A stretch of DNA of 7,229 nt from JBEATZ01 sp041178545 (GTDB taxonomy: Bacteria > Planctomycetota > UBA1135 > UBA2386): positions 1-7,229 of the forward strand of contig JBEGVB010000188.1 in NCBI GenBank assembly GCA_041178545.1. Direction: 5' to 3'. The notes below the pieces were generated by a model. That model was not told the DNA's origin. It made no database searches and worked only from the letters and a program-made list of their open reading frames with translations. A program made the translations under genes and the position numbers. This document shows, in pieces, positions 6,071-7,229 of the stretch. The first letter of the stretch is position 1. Each line of letters starts with the position of its first letter.

Positions 6071-7116
6071 ACGCGGCCACCATTGACCAGCTGCGCGAGG
6101 GGGACATGGCGGTCGTCTTCGCGGAGCTGCGCAAGTGCACGGCGAGCAAGACCCGCGAGGGCAAGGAGTTCTTTGCCCTCGAGCTCTGTGACAACACCGG
6201 TGTGATCGAGGCCAAGATCTGGAGCGAGCGCACGGAGGCAATGACCGCGGCGCGAGCCATCCAGTTGCACCGCCCGGTGAAGGTCCTCGGCAAGGTCACG
6301 TCCTACCAAGGCAAGCTGCAGGTTGTCGTGGACAAGCTCCGCGAGGTCACCGACCCCGCGAAGGAAGACGGCTATGACCCGGCAGCCATCCTGGACCCCG
6401 ACCTCGCCGACGTGGAGGGGCTCGTGTGCGGCACCCTCGTCTTCGACATCGAGACCGTGCCGGGCGTGGAACGGCGCGAGCTCTCGTCGACCGTCGCCGA
6501 AGCCCTGGGCAAGTGGGCCGAGAAGAAGGACATGGAGCCCGCCAGCGCGATGGGCCTGTCCCCGTGGTTCGGCAAGGTTGTCTCCCTGGCCTTCGCCGAG
6601 GGCGAGACGCCGTGCCGCACCGAGGACGTCACCGTCCTCTTCGTGCCGAAACACGAAAGCGAGCTGCGCGACTGCCCGCCGTGGATGCGGCCCATGAGCG
6701 AGGCGCGACTCCTGCGCACGTTCTGGGCCCTCGCGTCGCGCGCCAACACCGTGGTGAGCTTCAACGGCAAGTCGTTCGACATCCCGTTCATCGTGATGCG
6801 CAGCCTCATCCACGGCATCCCGGCGCGCATCGAGCTGACCAAGTCCTATGTGCTGCAGCCTCACCTCGACCTCTACGAGCTCCTCGGCAAGCACTCGGGC
6901 GGTCCCAGCAAGCTCGACGTCGTGTGCTGGGCCCTCGGGGTCGAGAGTCCCAAGGGCGTGATGGACGGCTCCATGGTCGCCCCTGCGTACGACCGCGGCG
7001 AGTACGAACGCATCGCCGAATACAACGCCCACGACGTGCGCGCCACGGGCGAGGTCTACCGCAAGGTGCGCGACCACATCCTGAAGTTCCGCAGCGACTG
7101 GACGCACCGCGGCTGA
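6067..7116 (+). CDS. OB-fold fused to DEDDy 3'-5' exonuclease (PolB-exonuclease-like)
   Basis: This 349-residue protein has two recognisable parts. Residues about 8-100 look like a nucleic-acid-binding OB-fold of the type found in YhaM exonucleases and tRNA-anticodon-binding domains (EFFALELCDNTGVIEAKIW, then VKVLGKVTSYQGKLQVVV). Residues about 120-345 form a ribonuclease H-like exonuclease related to the proofreading domain of family B DNA polymerases: ExoI FDIET (D127, E129), ExoII FNGKSFDIPF (N233, D238), ExoIII YNAHD (Y319, D323). All four metal-binding acidic residues and the DEDDy tyrosine are present, so it should remove nucleotides from the 3' end of DNA or RNA using two divalent metal ions. 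There is no polymerase domain. The start is fixed by GGAGGG 6 bases upstream. The ATG overlaps the aminotransferase stop (ATGA), so the two are co-transcribed and probably translationally coupled. Whether it prefers DNA or RNA cannot be read from the sequence. Confidence 0.88.
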   Translation: MNAATIDQLREGDMAVVFAELRKCTASKTREGKEFFALELCDNTGVIEAKIWSERTEAMTAARAIQLHRPVKVLGKVTSYQGKLQVVVDKLREVTDPAKEDGYDPAAILDPDLADVEGLVCGTLVFDIETVPGVERRELSSTVAEALGKWAEKKDMEPASAMGLSPWFGKVVSLAFAEGETPCRTEDVTVLFVPKHESELRDCPPWMRPMSEARLLRTFWALASRANTVVSFNGKSFDIPFIVMRSLIHGIPARIELTKSYVLQPHLDLYELLGKHSGGPSKLDVVCWALGVESPKGVMDGSMVAPAYDRGEYERIAEYNAHDVRATGEVYRKVRDHILKFRSDWTHRG

Positions 7117-7229
7117 GGAGCGGTGGCAGAGGGGGACTGGAGCGGGGACGGGGACCGAGGCTGAAAGAGAGGGCCGGGGAACGGGAGCGGTGGACAAGGC
7201 GGAGGGCGCAGCGGGAGGTGGAGCGGGGA
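7117..7229 (+). repeat. G-rich, purine-rich intergenic tail with short direct repeats
   Basis: After the exonuclease stop the plus strand is strikingly G-rich, with at least nine runs of three or more Gs in 113 bases. Two direct repeats are seen: TGGAGCGGGGA (7138-7148 and 7219-7229) and GGAGCGGTGG (7117-7126 and 7184-7193). No gene, hairpin terminator or U-run was found. The G-runs could form quadruplexes in the 3' end of the operon mRNA; this is inference. The stretch runs off the window. Confidence 0.5.

Noticed and set aside
5998..7197. 399-codon minus-strand open frame opposite the exonuclease
   Set aside because: It is antisense to a gene with complete catalytic motifs, and its start lies in the low-complexity G-rich tail.

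Overview
The window is G+C-rich (about two thirds by eye) and mixes exported proteins, a metabolic enzyme, a nuclease and a tRNA. Secretion signals, an M61-type peptidase, a large membrane-anchored orphan protein and a HEAT/SirB1-like protein would fit a Gram-negative-type bacterium such as a high-GC planctomycete. That placement is inference from gene style, not proof. I see no insertion sequence, CRISPR array, phage module or rRNA.

Left part: a partial gene runs off the left edge on the minus strand (start at 371, good Shine-Dalgarno). It looks like the N-terminus of a SirB1/transglutaminase-like protein with a HEAT-like helical repeat. Divergent from it, at 518-2338 on the plus strand, is a secreted M61-family zinc aminopeptidase with all zinc-site residues and a degenerate PDZ-like tail.

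Middle: a complete tRNA-Leu(GAG) with encoded CCA lies on the minus strand (2465-2551). It has a plausible promoter of its own with a GC-rich discriminator, and a nested inverted repeat whose outer arm includes the tRNA's CCA end. Upstream of it on the same strand is a 704-residue protein of unknown function (2651-4765), with one N-terminal membrane anchor and a very large predicted extracytoplasmic part.

Right part: a class I PLP aminotransferase, aspartate aminotransferase type (4889-6070), is coupled through an ATGA overlap to a nuclease (6067-7116). The nuclease joins an N-terminal OB-fold to a DEDDy 3'-5' exonuclease domain related to the proofreading domain of family B DNA polymerases. 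The two form an operon transcribed divergently from the 704-residue protein. The last 113 bases are a G-rich, purine-rich, repeat-containing intergenic stretch.

No obvious multi-gene defence or mobile system is present. The least ordinary items are the OB-exonuclease fusion coupled to an aminotransferase, the orphan membrane-anchored protein, and the RNA/DNA structure around the tRNA.
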